A DNA stretch of 64,000 nucleotides, taken from the NCBI RefSeq assembly GCF_004363655.1, contig NZ_SNZH01000001.1, positions 270,110 to 334,109 on the forward strand. Direction: 5' to 3'. This DNA comes from Tahibacter aquaticus (GTDB taxonomy: Bacteria > Pseudomonadota > Gammaproteobacteria > Xanthomonadales > Rhodanobacteraceae). Numbering within the stretch: the stretch's first letter is position 1; each line of letters opens with the position of its first letter. The notes beneath the pieces are model-generated. The model saw nothing but the letters and a program-made list of their open reading frames with translations. It was not told where the DNA came from and ran no database searches. A program made the translations under genes and the position numbers. Positions 45,498 through 53,887 of the stretch are shown piece after piece.

Positions 45498-46531
45498 CAC
45501 GCCGCTTCCTTGCGCCCGAACGCCAGCATGCGCTCGACCGCCTGGCGGGCGCGCTGGGCTATCGCCGGGTCGACGTGGACCTCGTGGCGCATATGCAGCA
45601 AGGCATCGTGGATGCGCGGCAGGGTGATGCGGCGCATATGCGGACAGAGATTGCAGGGACGTGTGAATTCGATGTCGGGGAATTCCACCGACACGTTGTC
45701 GCTCATGGAGCACTCGGTGATCATCACCACGCGGCGCGGCCGGCGCTCGCTCAGGTGGCTGATCATGGCCGCGGTGGAGCCGACGAAATCGGCTTCCTGC
45801 AGCACGTCGGGCGGGCATTCCGGATGCGCCAGGATGCGCACGTTGCCATGGGCGCGGCGGTAAGAGCGCAATTCCTCGCCGGTGAAACGCTCGTGCACTT
45901 CGCAGGCGCCTTCCCACAGGATCACCTTGACCTCGGTCTTGGAAGCGACGTACTGGCCCAGGTACTTGTCTGGCAGAAAAATAACTTTGTCCACACCTAG
46001 CGATTCGACAATGTGCACCGCATTGGCCGAGGTGCAGCAGACGTCGGATTCGGCTTTTACGTCGGCCGAGGTGTTGACATAGGTGACCACTGGCACGCCG
46101 GGATATTTGGCCTTGAGCAGGCGTACATCCTGCGCGGTGATCGATTCGGCCAGGGAGCATCCGGCGGCGAGGTCGGGCATCAGCACGGTTTTTTCCGGGC
46201 AGAGGATCTTCGAGGTCTCGGCCATGAAGTGCACGCCGCACTGGAGTATGACCTTGGCCTCGGCACGGGCCGCCTGCTGCGCCAGGGCGAGGGAGTCGCC
46301 GGTCATGTCGGCGACGGTGTGGAAAATTTCCGGCGGCTGGTAGTTGTGGGCGAGGATGACGGCGTTGCGCTGCTTCTTCAGGCTGTTGATCGCGTCGATC
46401 CAGGGCAGGTGGGCCTGCCATTCCAGCTCCGGGATGACTTCGCGTACGCGTGCATACAGTGGCGCGTAGCGATCCAGCAGGGCTGGCGTGAGTTCCGGCA
46501 CGACGCCGGGCAGCAGCGAGAGGGTGGCCAT
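45497..46531 (-). CDS. nadA: quinolinate synthase A
   Basis: The 344-residue 4Fe-4S enzyme condenses iminoaspartate with dihydroxyacetone phosphate to give quinolinate. The three cluster cysteines lie in LQCGVHFMAE, SDVCCTSANAVHI and RPCNLCPHM. VILAHNYQPPEIFHTVADMTGDS holds substrate-binding residues. The length fits. It is the first gene of a nadA/unknown/nadB operon on the minus strand. Two palindromes and a promoter lie directly upstream, which implies repression by an NAD-responsive factor. The ATG at 46531 is 11 bases from the nearer palindrome; no strong ribosome binding site is seen beyond GGGACG. Confidence 0.95.
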   Translation of the reverse strand: MATLSLLPGVVPELTPALLDRYAPLYARVREVIPELEWQAHLPWIDAINSLKKQRNAVILAHNYQPPEIFHTVADMTGDSLALAQQAARAEAKVILQCGVHFMAETSKILCPEKTVLMPDLAAGCSLAESITAQDVRLLKAKYPGVPVVTYVNTSADVKAESDVCCTSANAVHIVESLGVDKVIFLPDKYLGQYVASKTEVKVILWEGACEVHERFTGEELRSYRRAHGNVRILAHPECPPDVLQEADFVGSTAAMISHLSERRPRRVVMITECSMSDNVSVEFPDIEFTRPCNLCPHMRRITLPRIHDALLHMRHEVHVDPAIAQRARQAVERMLAFGRKEAA

Positions 46532-46541
46532 CTTCGTCCCT

Positions 46542-46590
46542 TATGCTCAGAATGAGCATATTTGAGGGCCTTATGCTAGGGATGAGCATA
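46542..46590. promoter_or_regulatory. paired operators of the NAD operon
   Basis: TATGCTCA-gaa-TGAGCATA at 46542-46560 is a perfect palindrome. TATGCTAG-gga-TGAGCATA at 46572-46590 is the same with two mismatches in one arm. Their starts are exactly 30 bases apart, close to three helical turns, so two dimers would bind on one face. They overlap and follow the nadA promoter. The repressor is not encoded here; NadQ- or NrtR-type regulators are candidates by role only. Confidence 0.8.
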
Positions 46591-46601
46591 AGCAGCGTCA
46601 A
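46573..46601 (-). promoter_or_regulatory. nadA promoter
   Basis: On the minus strand TTGACG (46601-46596) and TAGCAT (46578-46573) are separated by 17 bases and match the sigma-70 consensus at five and four positions. The distal palindrome covers the spacer and -10 element, and the proximal one covers the region from about +13. Confidence 0.6.
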
Positions 46602-46755
46602 CAGCTATGGCGTAGAAATCCGCGCTGACGGCGCAATCGGTATATGCGGCAACAGAATGCGGCCCCGGCGGCATAACAGGCTCAGCCGTAAAAAACGGCG
46701 CTGTTTCTGGCCCGGCACTGCGGTGCAATCGCAGCACAAGCCGCGCGGCGCTTGC

Positions 46756-47022
46756 TCAGGCCGGATCGGCCAGGCCGTCCAGATCGTATTCGGCATGCAG
46801 GCGGCGCTGGGCCAGTTCTGCATCGACCTCGGCCACCAGCGGTGCGGCCTGGGTGATGTCGTGCTCGGCCACCATCACATTGACCAGGCCCAGCGCCGGC
46901 AGGTCGCCCATCGCGCCGGTCAGGTATTCGCCGCCGACATGGGCGTGGATACCGGCCGCTTCCAGCACATGGCGCACCAGGTGCGCGTCGATGATGTTTT
47001 CCGCCCGGTAGATGATGCGCAT
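46756..47022 (-). CDS. DUF2007-type small signal-transducing protein
   Basis: The 88-residue protein starts MRIIYRAENIIDAHLVRHVLEAAGI and continues IHAHVGGEYLTGAMGDLPALGLVNVMVAEHD, the pattern of the DUF2007 family, which has a PII-like fold. It is cytoplasmic with no known ligand. The ATG at 47022 is chosen because the family starts there; the frame extends upstream without similarity. The gene lies upstream of the nad operon on the same strand but 224 bases away, and the palindromes in between suggest separate control. Confidence 0.8.
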   Translation of the reverse strand: MRIIYRAENIIDAHLVRHVLEAAGIHAHVGGEYLTGAMGDLPALGLVNVMVAEHDITQAAPLVAEVDAELAQRRLHAEYDLDGLADPA

Positions 47023-47247
47023 GCCGGCTCCGCCAATGTGTTGCAGTGCAATAAATGAATTGTTTACCTGGTCGCGCGCGCCCGCTCGGGCATGGCGACA
47101 GCACCATAGTGCCCTGCGCCGGGCGCTGTCACGTTTCGTCGCGGCTTTGCGATAGTTGTTCAATCTCGCCTGCGTGATCGACGCTAGCCTGCGGCCGCGT
47201 AGGCGTCAAAACGCGTATCCTCGACGACTTGCCTGCCGGAACCTGTC

Positions 47248-47769
47248 ATGGACCTGCACCAGCACCTGCGTTTGATGGCCGATTACCACGTCTGGGCACT
47301 GGATCGCCTGTATCAGCCGATCGATACGCTCGACGACAGCGACTATTTCCGCGACTGCGGTCAATTCTTCGGCAGCATCCACGGCACGCTCAACCATCTG
47401 CTGCTGGTGGAACACCTGTGGCAGGCGCGGCTCAGGCACGAGGTTTTTCCCGCAGCCGGCCTGGACCAGCAACTGGAACCCGATCGCGACCGGCTCAAGC
47501 AGCGCCTGCGCGAATTTGCCCTGGGCTGGCGCCCCTTCGTCGACGGCATGAGCGCGGCGCAGCTGGCCGGCGATCTGGCCTACCGCAGCATGCAGGGCGA
47601 TGCCTTCAAGCTGCCGTTCGCTTCGCTGGTACTGCATGTGTTCAACCATGCCACGCACCATCGCGGCCAAGCCTCGATCGGCCTGGTGCAGATGGGCCGC
47701 ACGGCGCCGGTGATGGACCTGCCGTATTTCCTCAACGACTTGCCGCCGGAGCAATTGCATGGCGGCTGA
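47248..47769 (+). CDS. DinB-family metal-binding protein
   Basis: The 173-residue four-helix-bundle protein has the DinB metal site: ADYHVWALDRLY, GTLNHLLLVEHLW, and HVFNHATHHRGQ, in which the His residues bind a divalent metal. The family includes thiol-dependent S-transferases (such as bacillithiol transferases) and stress proteins; this Gram-negative form has unknown activity. A weak GGAA lies before the ATG at 47248. The next gene follows after 48 bases on the same strand. The protein is cytoplasmic. Confidence 0.85.
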   Translation: MDLHQHLRLMADYHVWALDRLYQPIDTLDDSDYFRDCGQFFGSIHGTLNHLLLVEHLWQARLRHEVFPAAGLDQQLEPDRDRLKQRLREFALGWRPFVDGMSAAQLAGDLAYRSMQGDAFKLPFASLVLHVFNHATHHRGQASIGLVQMGRTAPVMDLPYFLNDLPPEQLHGG

Positions 47770-47817
47770 GCCGGCCGCCGCCACTGGCGCGCCGCCGCGG
47801 CAGCCGGCGCCGCGCTG

Positions 47818-48129
47818 ATGGTGATCGACAGCGCCTGGTCGCCGTTTCCCTCGCGCTATCGCTTCGACGATTCGCTGGCCCGGCGCACGCGCGAATGCCT
47901 GTTGCAACTACTGCAAAACGAGCCGGGCGCCGAAGGCGTCTGCCCGCGCGATGCGGCGCGCGCGCTGGCCAGCCGCCTGAACACGGAATGGCGCGACCTG
48001 ATGCGGCCGGTGCGCCTGGTGGCGGCGGAACTCGCCCGCGAAGGCCACCTGGACATACTGCAGGACGGCAAACGTGTCGATATTCTCGACGTGCGCGGCC
48101 CGGTACGCCTGCGCTTCCGCCAGCGCTGA
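47818..48129 (+). CDS. DUF3253 protein
   Basis: The 103-residue protein matches the DUF3253 family: VCPRDAARALASRLNTEWRDLM, VRLVAAELAREGHLDILQDG and VDILDVRGPVRLRF. The fold appears to be a small winged-helix-like domain, and no function is established. It lies 48 bases after the DinB gene and 75 bases before glnS. The start ATG at 47818 has no strong ribosome binding site. Role unknown. Confidence 0.75.
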   Translation: MVIDSAWSPFPSRYRFDDSLARRTRECLLQLLQNEPGAEGVCPRDAARALASRLNTEWRDLMRPVRLVAAELAREGHLDILQDGKRVDILDVRGPVRLRFRQR

Positions 48130-48204
48130 GCACCGCGACCGTGCCTGCGGCAGGGTAGACTTGAGGGTCCAACCTGGCACCCGGCTCCCTGCGGCCCCGA
48201 TTCC

Positions 48205-49938
48205 ATGACCAACGAAACCCCGCTGCACAATCACTTCATCCGCCAGATCGTCATCGACGACCGCGCCAACGGCAAACACGGCGGTCGCGTGGCGACGCGC
48301 TTCCCGCCAGAGCCCAACGGCTATCTGCATATTGGCCATGCCAAGTCGATCTGCCTGAATTTCGGCATGGCCCAGGAGTTCGGCGGGCGCTGCAACCTGC
48401 GCTTCGACGACACCAACCCGACCAAGGAAGACGTCGAATACGTCGAGTCGATCCAGCAGGACGTGCGCTGGCTCGGCTTCGAATGGAACGAGCTGCGCCA
48501 CGCCTCCGACTATTTCGAGGTGTTCTACCAGTGCGCGGAAAAACTGGTCGGCGATGGCAAGGCCTTTGTCTGCGATCTCTCGGCCGAGGAAGTGCGCGCC
48601 TATCGCGGCACCCTGACCGAAGCCGGGCGCAACTCGCCGTTCCGCGAGCGCAGCGTGGAAGAAAACCTCGACCTGCTGCGGCGCATGCGTGCCGGCGAGT
48701 TCGCCGACGGTGCACGCACCGTGCGCGTCAAGATCGACATGGCCTCGGGAAATATCAACCTGCGCGACCCGGCCATCTACCGCATCCGCCACGTCGAGCA
48801 CCAGAACACCGGCAGCGCCTGGTGTATCTATCCGATGTACGACTACGCCCACTGCATTTCCGACGCGGTGGAGGGCATCACTCATTCGCTGTGCACGCTG
48901 GAATTCGAAGACCACCGGCCGCTGTACGAGTGGTTCCTGCGTGAGATCGACCTGCCCAACCACCCGCAGCTGGCCGCGACGCTGGCCGAACGCGGTCTGG
49001 CTGCGCCGCTGGGCACGCCCCAGCAGATCGAGTTCTCGCGCCTGAACCTCGATTACACCGTGATGAGCAAGCGCAAGCTGATGACCCTGGTCGAGGAAAA
49101 CCTGGTCGAAGGCTGGGACGATCCGCGCATGCCGACCCTGTCCGGCGTGCGCCGCCGCGGCTTTCCGCCGGCAGCGATACGCCAGCTGTGCGAGCGCGTC
49201 GGCGTGACCAAGCAGAACAGCGTGATCGAGTTTTCCGTGCTGGAAGGCTGCGTACGCGAAGAGCTGGATGCGTCGGCCGCGCGCCGCCTCGCCGTGATCG
49301 ATCCGCTCAAGCTGGTGCTGACCAACCTGCCCGAGGGGCATGCGGAAACCCTGGTGTTTTCCAATCACCCGAAGAACGAAGCCTTCGGCACGCGCCAGGT
49401 GCCGTTCGGGCGCGAGCTGTGGATAGAGCGGGAAGATTTCATGGAAGTGCCGCCCAAGGGCTTCCATCGCCTGGTGCCCGGCGGCGAAGTGCGTCTGCGC
49501 GGCGTTGGCATCGTCAAGTGCGAATCGCTGCAGAAAGACGCCGACGGCCACGTGCTCGCGCTGCAGTGCACGCTGGACCTGGACACCCGTCCGGGCCTGC
49601 CCGGCGCCGAGCGCAAGATCAAGGGCACCATCCACTGGGTCAGCGCGACGCATGCGGTGGCGGCGGAAATCCGCCTGTACGACCGCCTGTTCAGCGTGGC
49701 CGACCCGGACGACGACAGCGATGGCAAGACCTACCGGGACCACCTCAACCGGGCTTCGCGACGCGTCGTACAGGGCTGGCTGGAGCCGGCCGCGGCCGCG
49801 GTGCCGGCGGAAACGGCGCTGCAGTTCGAACGCCTGGGCTTTTTCGTCGCCGACCGCCACGACCACGCCGCCGACAGGCCGGTCTTCAACCGCGCCGTCA
49901 CCTTGCGCGACTCCTGGGCCAAGGCCGGCAAGGCCTGA
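48205..49938 (+). CDS. glnS: glutaminyl-tRNA synthetase
   Basis: The 577-residue class I synthetase joins glutamine to tRNA-Gln. It has the HIGH motif at 42-45 (GYLHIGHAKS), the KMSKS-equivalent MSKRK at 287-291, and the two C-terminal anticodon-binding barrels. The length fits E. coli GlnS (554) with a slightly longer tail. The ATG at 48205 is followed by TNETPLHNHFIRQIV, the normal start. It is probably monocistronic or shares a transcript with the next two genes, which follow on the same strand after 81 bases. Confidence 0.97.
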   Translation: MTNETPLHNHFIRQIVIDDRANGKHGGRVATRFPPEPNGYLHIGHAKSICLNFGMAQEFGGRCNLRFDDTNPTKEDVEYVESIQQDVRWLGFEWNELRHASDYFEVFYQCAEKLVGDGKAFVCDLSAEEVRAYRGTLTEAGRNSPFRERSVEENLDLLRRMRAGEFADGARTVRVKIDMASGNINLRDPAIYRIRHVEHQNTGSAWCIYPMYDYAHCISDAVEGITHSLCTLEFEDHRPLYEWFLREIDLPNHPQLAATLAERGLAAPLGTPQQIEFSRLNLDYTVMSKRKLMTLVEENLVEGWDDPRMPTLSGVRRRGFPPAAIRQLCERVGVTKQNSVIEFSVLEGCVREELDASAARRLAVIDPLKLVLTNLPEGHAETLVFSNHPKNEAFGTRQVPFGRELWIEREDFMEVPPKGFHRLVPGGEVRLRGVGIVKCESLQKDADGHVLALQCTLDLDTRPGLPGAERKIKGTIHWVSATHAVAAEIRLYDRLFSVADPDDDSDGKTYRDHLNRASRRVVQGWLEPAAAAVPAETALQFERLGFFVADRHDHAADRPVFNRAVTLRDSWAKAGKA

Positions 49939-50019
49939 ATGACACCACCGGCAGCGGCAACGACCGCTGCCGGTGACACGCAGGCGCCCTTTGCAACCCG
50001 TTCGTGCCGGAGACACCGC

Positions 50020-50580
50020 ATGCTGTACGCCCAAGTCCACCTGACCCTGCCCGCCTGGATCCACAGCGAAATCGACCAGGAAGCGCGCTATGAAACCGAC
50101 GAGCAGCGGGTCGCCCTGGCCATCCAGCTGGCCCGGCGCAATGTCGAGCTGGATACCGGCGGCCCGTTCGGCGCCGCGGTGTTCGACGGCAACGGCCGCC
50201 TGATCGCCGCGGGCGTCAACCGTGTGGTGCAGCACAACTGCTCGGTGGCACATGCAGAGATGATGGCGTTCATGACTGCCCAGGCCCGCACCCAGCGCTA
50301 TCGCCTCAACGAAGACGGTCAGCGCTATGCGCTGGCCACCAGCGCGCAGCCCTGCTGCCAGTGCTACGGCGCGAGCGTCTGGGCCGGCATCGACGAACTG
50401 CTGATCGGTGCGCGCAGCGAAGACGTGGAAGAACTGACCGAATTCGACGAAGGCCCGCTGCCGGCGGACTGGGTCGGCGAACTGCAGCGCCGCGGCGTGC
50501 AGGTGCGCCGCGACATCCTGCGCGAGGAAGCGCGCGCCGTGCTGGCCGCCTACAGCGCGCGCGGCGGACTGATGTACTGA
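50020..50580 (+). CDS. nucleoside/guanine-deaminase-family protein
   Basis: The 186-residue zinc enzyme has the cytidine/deoxycytidylate deaminase signature: HAE at 78-80 (VAHAEMMAF) and PCCQC at 111-115, giving the zinc ligands H78, C112 and C115 with E80 as proton donor. The overall form is closest to guanine deaminases and related nucleobase deaminases; the exact base is not decided by the sequence. The ATG at 50020 has GGAGA eight bases upstream; the frame opens 81 bases earlier without similarity. Its stop overlaps the start of rlmM (TGATG), so the two are coupled. Confidence 0.85.
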   Translation: MLYAQVHLTLPAWIHSEIDQEARYETDEQRVALAIQLARRNVELDTGGPFGAAVFDGNGRLIAAGVNRVVQHNCSVAHAEMMAFMTAQARTQRYRLNEDGQRYALATSAQPCCQCYGASVWAGIDELLIGARSEDVEELTEFDEGPLPADWVGELQRRGVQVRRDILREEARAVLAAYSARGGLMY

Positions 50581-51662
50581 TGAACACTCCCATCACCAGC
50601 GCCCCTTTCGCCAGTGGCGTGGTGGTGTATTGCCGGGCCGGTTTCGAATCCGAAGCGGCACAGGAACTCGATGCCGTCGCCGCCCAGGCCGGCGTGATCG
50701 GCTTCGCCCGCACCGAGCGCAATTCCGGTTTCGCCGAATTCGTGCTGGCACAGCAGGGCGCGCCCGATGCGCTGCAGCGCCTGCTCGGCTGGTCGCGCCT
50801 GAGCTTCGCGCGCCAGTCGCTGGCGGTGATCGGCCAGTTCAAGGGCCTGCCGCGGGAAGACCGCCTGACCCCGCTGCTGGCAACCCTGCCGGCCGGCTTC
50901 CGCGTCGGCGACGTCTGGGTGGAAACGCCCGACAGCGACGCGTCGAAGCCACTTTCTGCATTTTGCCGCAGTTTCAACAATGCCTTCGTACAGGCGCTCA
51001 AGCGCGACGGCGCCATGGACCCAGGCAGCCCCTGGCGCCTGCATGCGCTGTTTCCCTCGGGCGAACGCTGCCTGCTCGGCCTGGCCCTGATCGACCACGC
51101 CGCGCCCTGGCACCAGGGCATACCTCGGCTGAAATTTCCCCGCGAAGCGCCCAGCCGCTCCACCCTGAAGCTGGACGAGGCCTTCCAGGTGCTGCTGAGC
51201 AAGAGCGAACGCGAACGCTGGTTCAAGCCCGGCATGAGCGCCGTCGACCTGGGCGCCGCGCCGGGCGGCTGGACCTGGCAGCTGGTGCGCCGCGGCCTGC
51301 ACGTGACCGCGGTGGACAACGGCCCGATGGAAGAACACCTGATGGCCTCGGGCCTGGTCGTGCACAAGCGCGAAGACGGCTTCCGCTACCAGCCGCGCCA
51401 ACGCGTGGAATGGATGGTCTGCGACATGGTGGAACAGCCGCGCCGGGTGGCCGAGCGCATGGCCGAATGGCTGGCCATGGGCTGGTGCAAACGCTGCGTG
51501 TTCAATCTCAAGCTGCCGATGAAGAAGCGCTATGCGGAAGTACAGCAGGCCTTCGCCCAGATGCAGGACAGCGCCGCGGCGCAGGGCCGCGAGATCGAGA
51601 TCCGCGCCAAGCAGCTCTACCACGACCGCGAAGAGATCACCGTTTTCGCGCAGGAGCGCTGA
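50580..51662 (+). CDS. rlmM: 23S rRNA 2'-O-ribose methyltransferase RlmM
   Basis: The 360-residue enzyme methylates C2498 of 23S rRNA. It has an N-terminal THUMP-like part (about 1-170), a linker with LKFPREAPSRSTLKLDEAF, and a Rossmann methyltransferase with VDLGAAPGGWTWQL (SAM loop) and CVFNLKLPMKKRY, which holds a catalytic Lys of the K-D-K-E set. The length fits E. coli RlmM (366). Its ATG overlaps the deaminase stop by one base. Its last 26 bases overlap the end of a broken gene on the other strand. Confidence 0.94.
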   Translation: MNTPITSAPFASGVVVYCRAGFESEAAQELDAVAAQAGVIGFARTERNSGFAEFVLAQQGAPDALQRLLGWSRLSFARQSLAVIGQFKGLPREDRLTPLLATLPAGFRVGDVWVETPDSDASKPLSAFCRSFNNAFVQALKRDGAMDPGSPWRLHALFPSGERCLLGLALIDHAAPWHQGIPRLKFPREAPSRSTLKLDEAFQVLLSKSERERWFKPGMSAVDLGAAPGGWTWQLVRRGLHVTAVDNGPMEEHLMASGLVVHKREDGFRYQPRQRVEWMVCDMVEQPRRVAERMAEWLAMGWCKRCVFNLKLPMKKRYAEVQQAFAQMQDSAAAQGREIEIRAKQLYHDREEITVFAQER

Positions 51663-52070
51663 ACGGCTGCACGCGTATGCCGCCGTCCCGGTACGGCAGC
51701 AGGACATTGCTCTCGACCCCGCCGCCAGCCGCATCGACCACGGTCAGCTGGGCGTCGAAAACGATTTCGCCACCGCTGACGGCCGGACCGCGCTCGCGTC
51801 GCTGCGCCAGCACCACCTTGCCGTCAGTAACGGCCATACCGCCGCGCAGGCGGACCAGACCGTTCCGCCACGACCACGTCGCCGCCCGGCAGACGTACCA
51901 GCCTTTCGCCGCGGTAGTAGTTCGCCGACGAGCCGGAAAAGGCGTCCACGTAGTACTGCGTAGTACTGCCCGGCGTTGAAGCGCCAGTCCGGCAGATAGT
52001 CTTGCGCCGGCGCTGCCGCAGAGATTGCCCGTAGCGCAACGATCGAAAGCCATCCTGTCAGGGCATTCAT
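51637..52070 (-). pseudogene. broken secreted-protein gene with two frameshifts
   Basis: Reading the minus strand through three frames gives one consistent protein: a signal peptide after the ATG at 52070 (MNALTGWLSIVALRAISAAA), DWRFNAGQYY, then a frame change to VDAFSGSSANYYRGERLVRLPGGDVVVAE, then a second change to NGLVRLRGGMAVTDGKVVLA and on to 51637. The first shift is caused by an exact 10-base tandem duplication (GTAGTACTGC at 51950-51959 and 51960-51969); removing one copy restores the frame. The second is a small indel near 51866-51871. The repeated 'LVRLxGG..V' strands recall delta-60-type beta-propeller proteins. The 3' end overlaps rlmM and is probably cut short. Confidence 0.75.
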
Positions 52071-52280
52071 CGGCAACTCCTGTCGGTGGCCGTCACTGGC
52101 CTACGAGGGGGACACGCGATTCGCCGCAGGCAGAGGACATGCCACCACGAATGCCTTCGCCCCGGACCAGGCCCGGACCAGGCCCGGCCGATCCGTGCAG
52201 ATCGCCTGCCCAGCCGTGCCCGCCAAGCAACTTGCCCGGCCCGGCCCACCGCAATCCGCGCCAGGACTCGCCTCGGCAGC

Positions 52281-52295
52281 TGGCACAGCGCTTGC
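52281..52295 (+). promoter_or_regulatory. sigma-54-type -24/-12 promoter
   Basis: TGGCAC (52281-52286) and TTGC (52292-52295) are separated by five bases, in full agreement with the core TGGCAC-N5-TTGC of sigma-54 promoters, with the GG and GC pairs ten bases apart. It lies 32 bases upstream of the ATG at 52327, which has its own AAGGAG. The base after TTGC is G rather than A or T. No enhancer-binding protein gene is near. Confidence 0.6.
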
Positions 52296-52326
52296 GCTGC
52301 ATTGTCCAGCTACCAAGGAGCCATCC

Positions 52327-52524
52327 ATGCTCAGCCACTACGCGATCGAGCTGCACCGCCCCATCACGCCGGGCGATCCCACCCCGCAACCGCCGGGCCA
52401 GCCCGCGCCGATACCCGAACAGGCACCGCCGCCGGTCACCGAGCCACCGCCGGTACGCGCTTCGGCCTGGGGCTGCAGCCGCCAGATCGTCGAAGGCTAT
52501 GACCGCCAACCGCGCTGGAGCTGA
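52327..52524 (+). CDS. small proline-rich protein, function unknown
   Basis: The 65-residue product has a short start (MLSHYAIELHRPI), a proline-rich middle (about 14-43, with repeated PxP and PPP), and a tail WGCSRQIVEGYDRQPRWS with one Cys. Half of the middle is Pro. No signal peptide or helix is seen. A perfect AAGGAG ribosome binding site before the ATG and the sigma-54-like promoter upstream support a real gene. It is followed after five bases by the gene at 52530, probably in one unit. I do not recognise it. Confidence 0.65.
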   Translation: MLSHYAIELHRPITPGDPTPQPPGQPAPIPEQAPPPVTEPPPVRASAWGCSRQIVEGYDRQPRWS

Positions 52525-52529
52525 CCGCC

Positions 52530-52820
52530 ATGACCATGCTGCGTCTGCAGTTGACCGGCAATGACGAGGTCGCCAACGAACTGATCAACCTGCTGTCGGC
52601 CATCGAAGGCGTCGAACACGTGGAAGAGATCGGCGACCTGATGCCGCATATGGACGACGACGATTCCAGCTCGGCCGGCCTGCCCGACGATGCGGCGCCG
52701 GGCTTTCACCATATCGAGGTGCGCGTGCCCAATCCGCTGGCGCAGGAACGCGTGCGCAGCGTGGCCGAGGCGCTCACCCGCGACCGCGGCGTAGCCATCG
52801 AATACGACGAAGATTTCTGA
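52530..52820 (+). CDS. small acidic protein, function unknown
   Basis: The 96-residue acidic protein has a ferredoxin-like strand-helix start (MLRLQLTGNDEVANELINLLSAIEGVEHVEEIG), an Asp/Ser-rich loop (MDDDDSSSAG), and a second half (HHIEVRVPNPLAQERVRSVAEALTRDRGVAIEYDEDF) that looks like beta-alpha-beta. The form suggests a small ACT- or ferredoxin-like binding domain. It is five bases downstream of the proline-rich gene. The ATG at 52530 is used; one at 52536 is possible. Family and partner unknown. Confidence 0.7.
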   Translation: MTMLRLQLTGNDEVANELINLLSAIEGVEHVEEIGDLMPHMDDDDSSSAGLPDDAAPGFHHIEVRVPNPLAQERVRSVAEALTRDRGVAIEYDEDF

Positions 52821-52952
52821 AGCGGAAAACCGCAAACGCAGACACGGGCCGGAAAGGCCCGTGGTCGGCGAACAGGAGGTCGTTGGGGATGTCGCGCCCG
52901 ATGCGGGGGTTATGCACGAGGCGCGGCACGACGAGCTGCTGGCCAGACGAGG

Positions 52953-52993
52953 AAAACAGCGACGGCGGCCGGCAAGGCCGCCGTCGCTGTTTT
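52953..52993. terminator. bidirectional intrinsic terminator
   Basis: AAAACAGCGACGGCGGCC and GGCCGCCGTCGCTGTTTT form an 18-pair stem with a five-base loop. It lies between the convergent small-protein unit (ends 52820) and the TetR gene (ends 52995), and can end both transcripts. Confidence 0.9.
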
Positions 52994-52994
52994 G

Positions 52995-53663
52995 TCAGGA
53001 CGGATTGACCCGCGCGCCGCTGCTGTCGCTGCCGTAATGCGGCGAGCCAGCCGGCGTGGAGAGATCCTGCATGAGCAGGCGCAGGCCGGAATGGCAGCGC
53101 GTGCGCAGCGCATCGCCATTGGCGACTTCCGGCGTATGCGGCTTGATCAGCCAGTCGAATACGACCGGGCCGAAAGTCAGCAGCAACATCTGCGCCGGGC
53201 GCCAGTGATGTTCGGCATCGCGGCGCAGGATGCCGGCGCGGTACATGCGTGCGAGCGTGGCATCCATCAGTTCCAGCAGCCTTTCCATCAGGCTGCGGTC
53301 GGTAATCGCGACCTGGTCGAACACCGCGCGGCGGATATACGAGCGCACTTCCGGCCGCGTCGCGATGACTTCGCCCAGCGCGGCGGCCATGCGCGCGGCC
53401 ACTTCGTCGACCGAGCGCATGGTGGTGGCCAGTACCGAATCGATGGCCTGCTCGAAGCTGGCCAGTACGGCCTGGTCTACCGCGCGCTTGAGCAGATCCT
53501 TGCTGTTGAAATGATGGGTAACCAGCGACAGCGACACCTGTGCCCGCGCCGCAATCTGGCGCAGCGAGGTGTTGGCATAGCCGCGCACGGCGAACAGGTG
53601 CAGGGCCGCATTGCGAATACGTGCCTTGCCGGTCAGATCGGAAATCTTTTCGCTTGCACTCAC
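52995..53663 (-). CDS. TetR-family transcriptional regulator
   Basis: The 222-residue protein has an N-terminal helix-turn-helix (about 12-60; RIRNAALHLFAVRGYANTSL, IAARAQVSLSLVTHHFNSKD) and a helical ligand-binding domain. The tail (STPAGSPHYGSDSSGARVNPS) looks disordered. The start is a GTG at 53663 with GGGGGA upstream. It is divergent from the FecI-type sigma gene at 53888, with a 224-base shared region, so it may control that operon or itself; no operator is evident. Ligand unknown. Confidence 0.85.
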   Translation of the reverse strand: MSASEKISDLTGKARIRNAALHLFAVRGYANTSLRQIAARAQVSLSLVTHHFNSKDLLKRAVDQAVLASFEQAIDSVLATTMRSVDEVAARMAAALGEVIATRPEVRSYIRRAVFDQVAITDRSLMERLLELMDATLARMYRAGILRRDAEHHWRPAQMLLLTFGPVVFDWLIKPHTPEVANGDALRTRCHSGLRLLMQDLSTPAGSPHYGSDSSGARVNPS

Positions 53664-53887
53664 GACGTGAATCCCCCGAACTTGCACCGGCTACACCGCC
53701 GGCGCCCATGTCAGGTTCAACGCAGCCGGGCACCTTCCCCCCTACCTCGTTTTCAATAAAAGAAACAAACGTATGCGTATGGAAGAATGCTTTGCCCGGT
53801 TGCGGCCAGGCGGTAGATTCCGGCCTTGGCATTGGACCGTACCGGCCTAACCCGCGTACCCTCCGCCGTTGACGCCAGACTAGCCCC

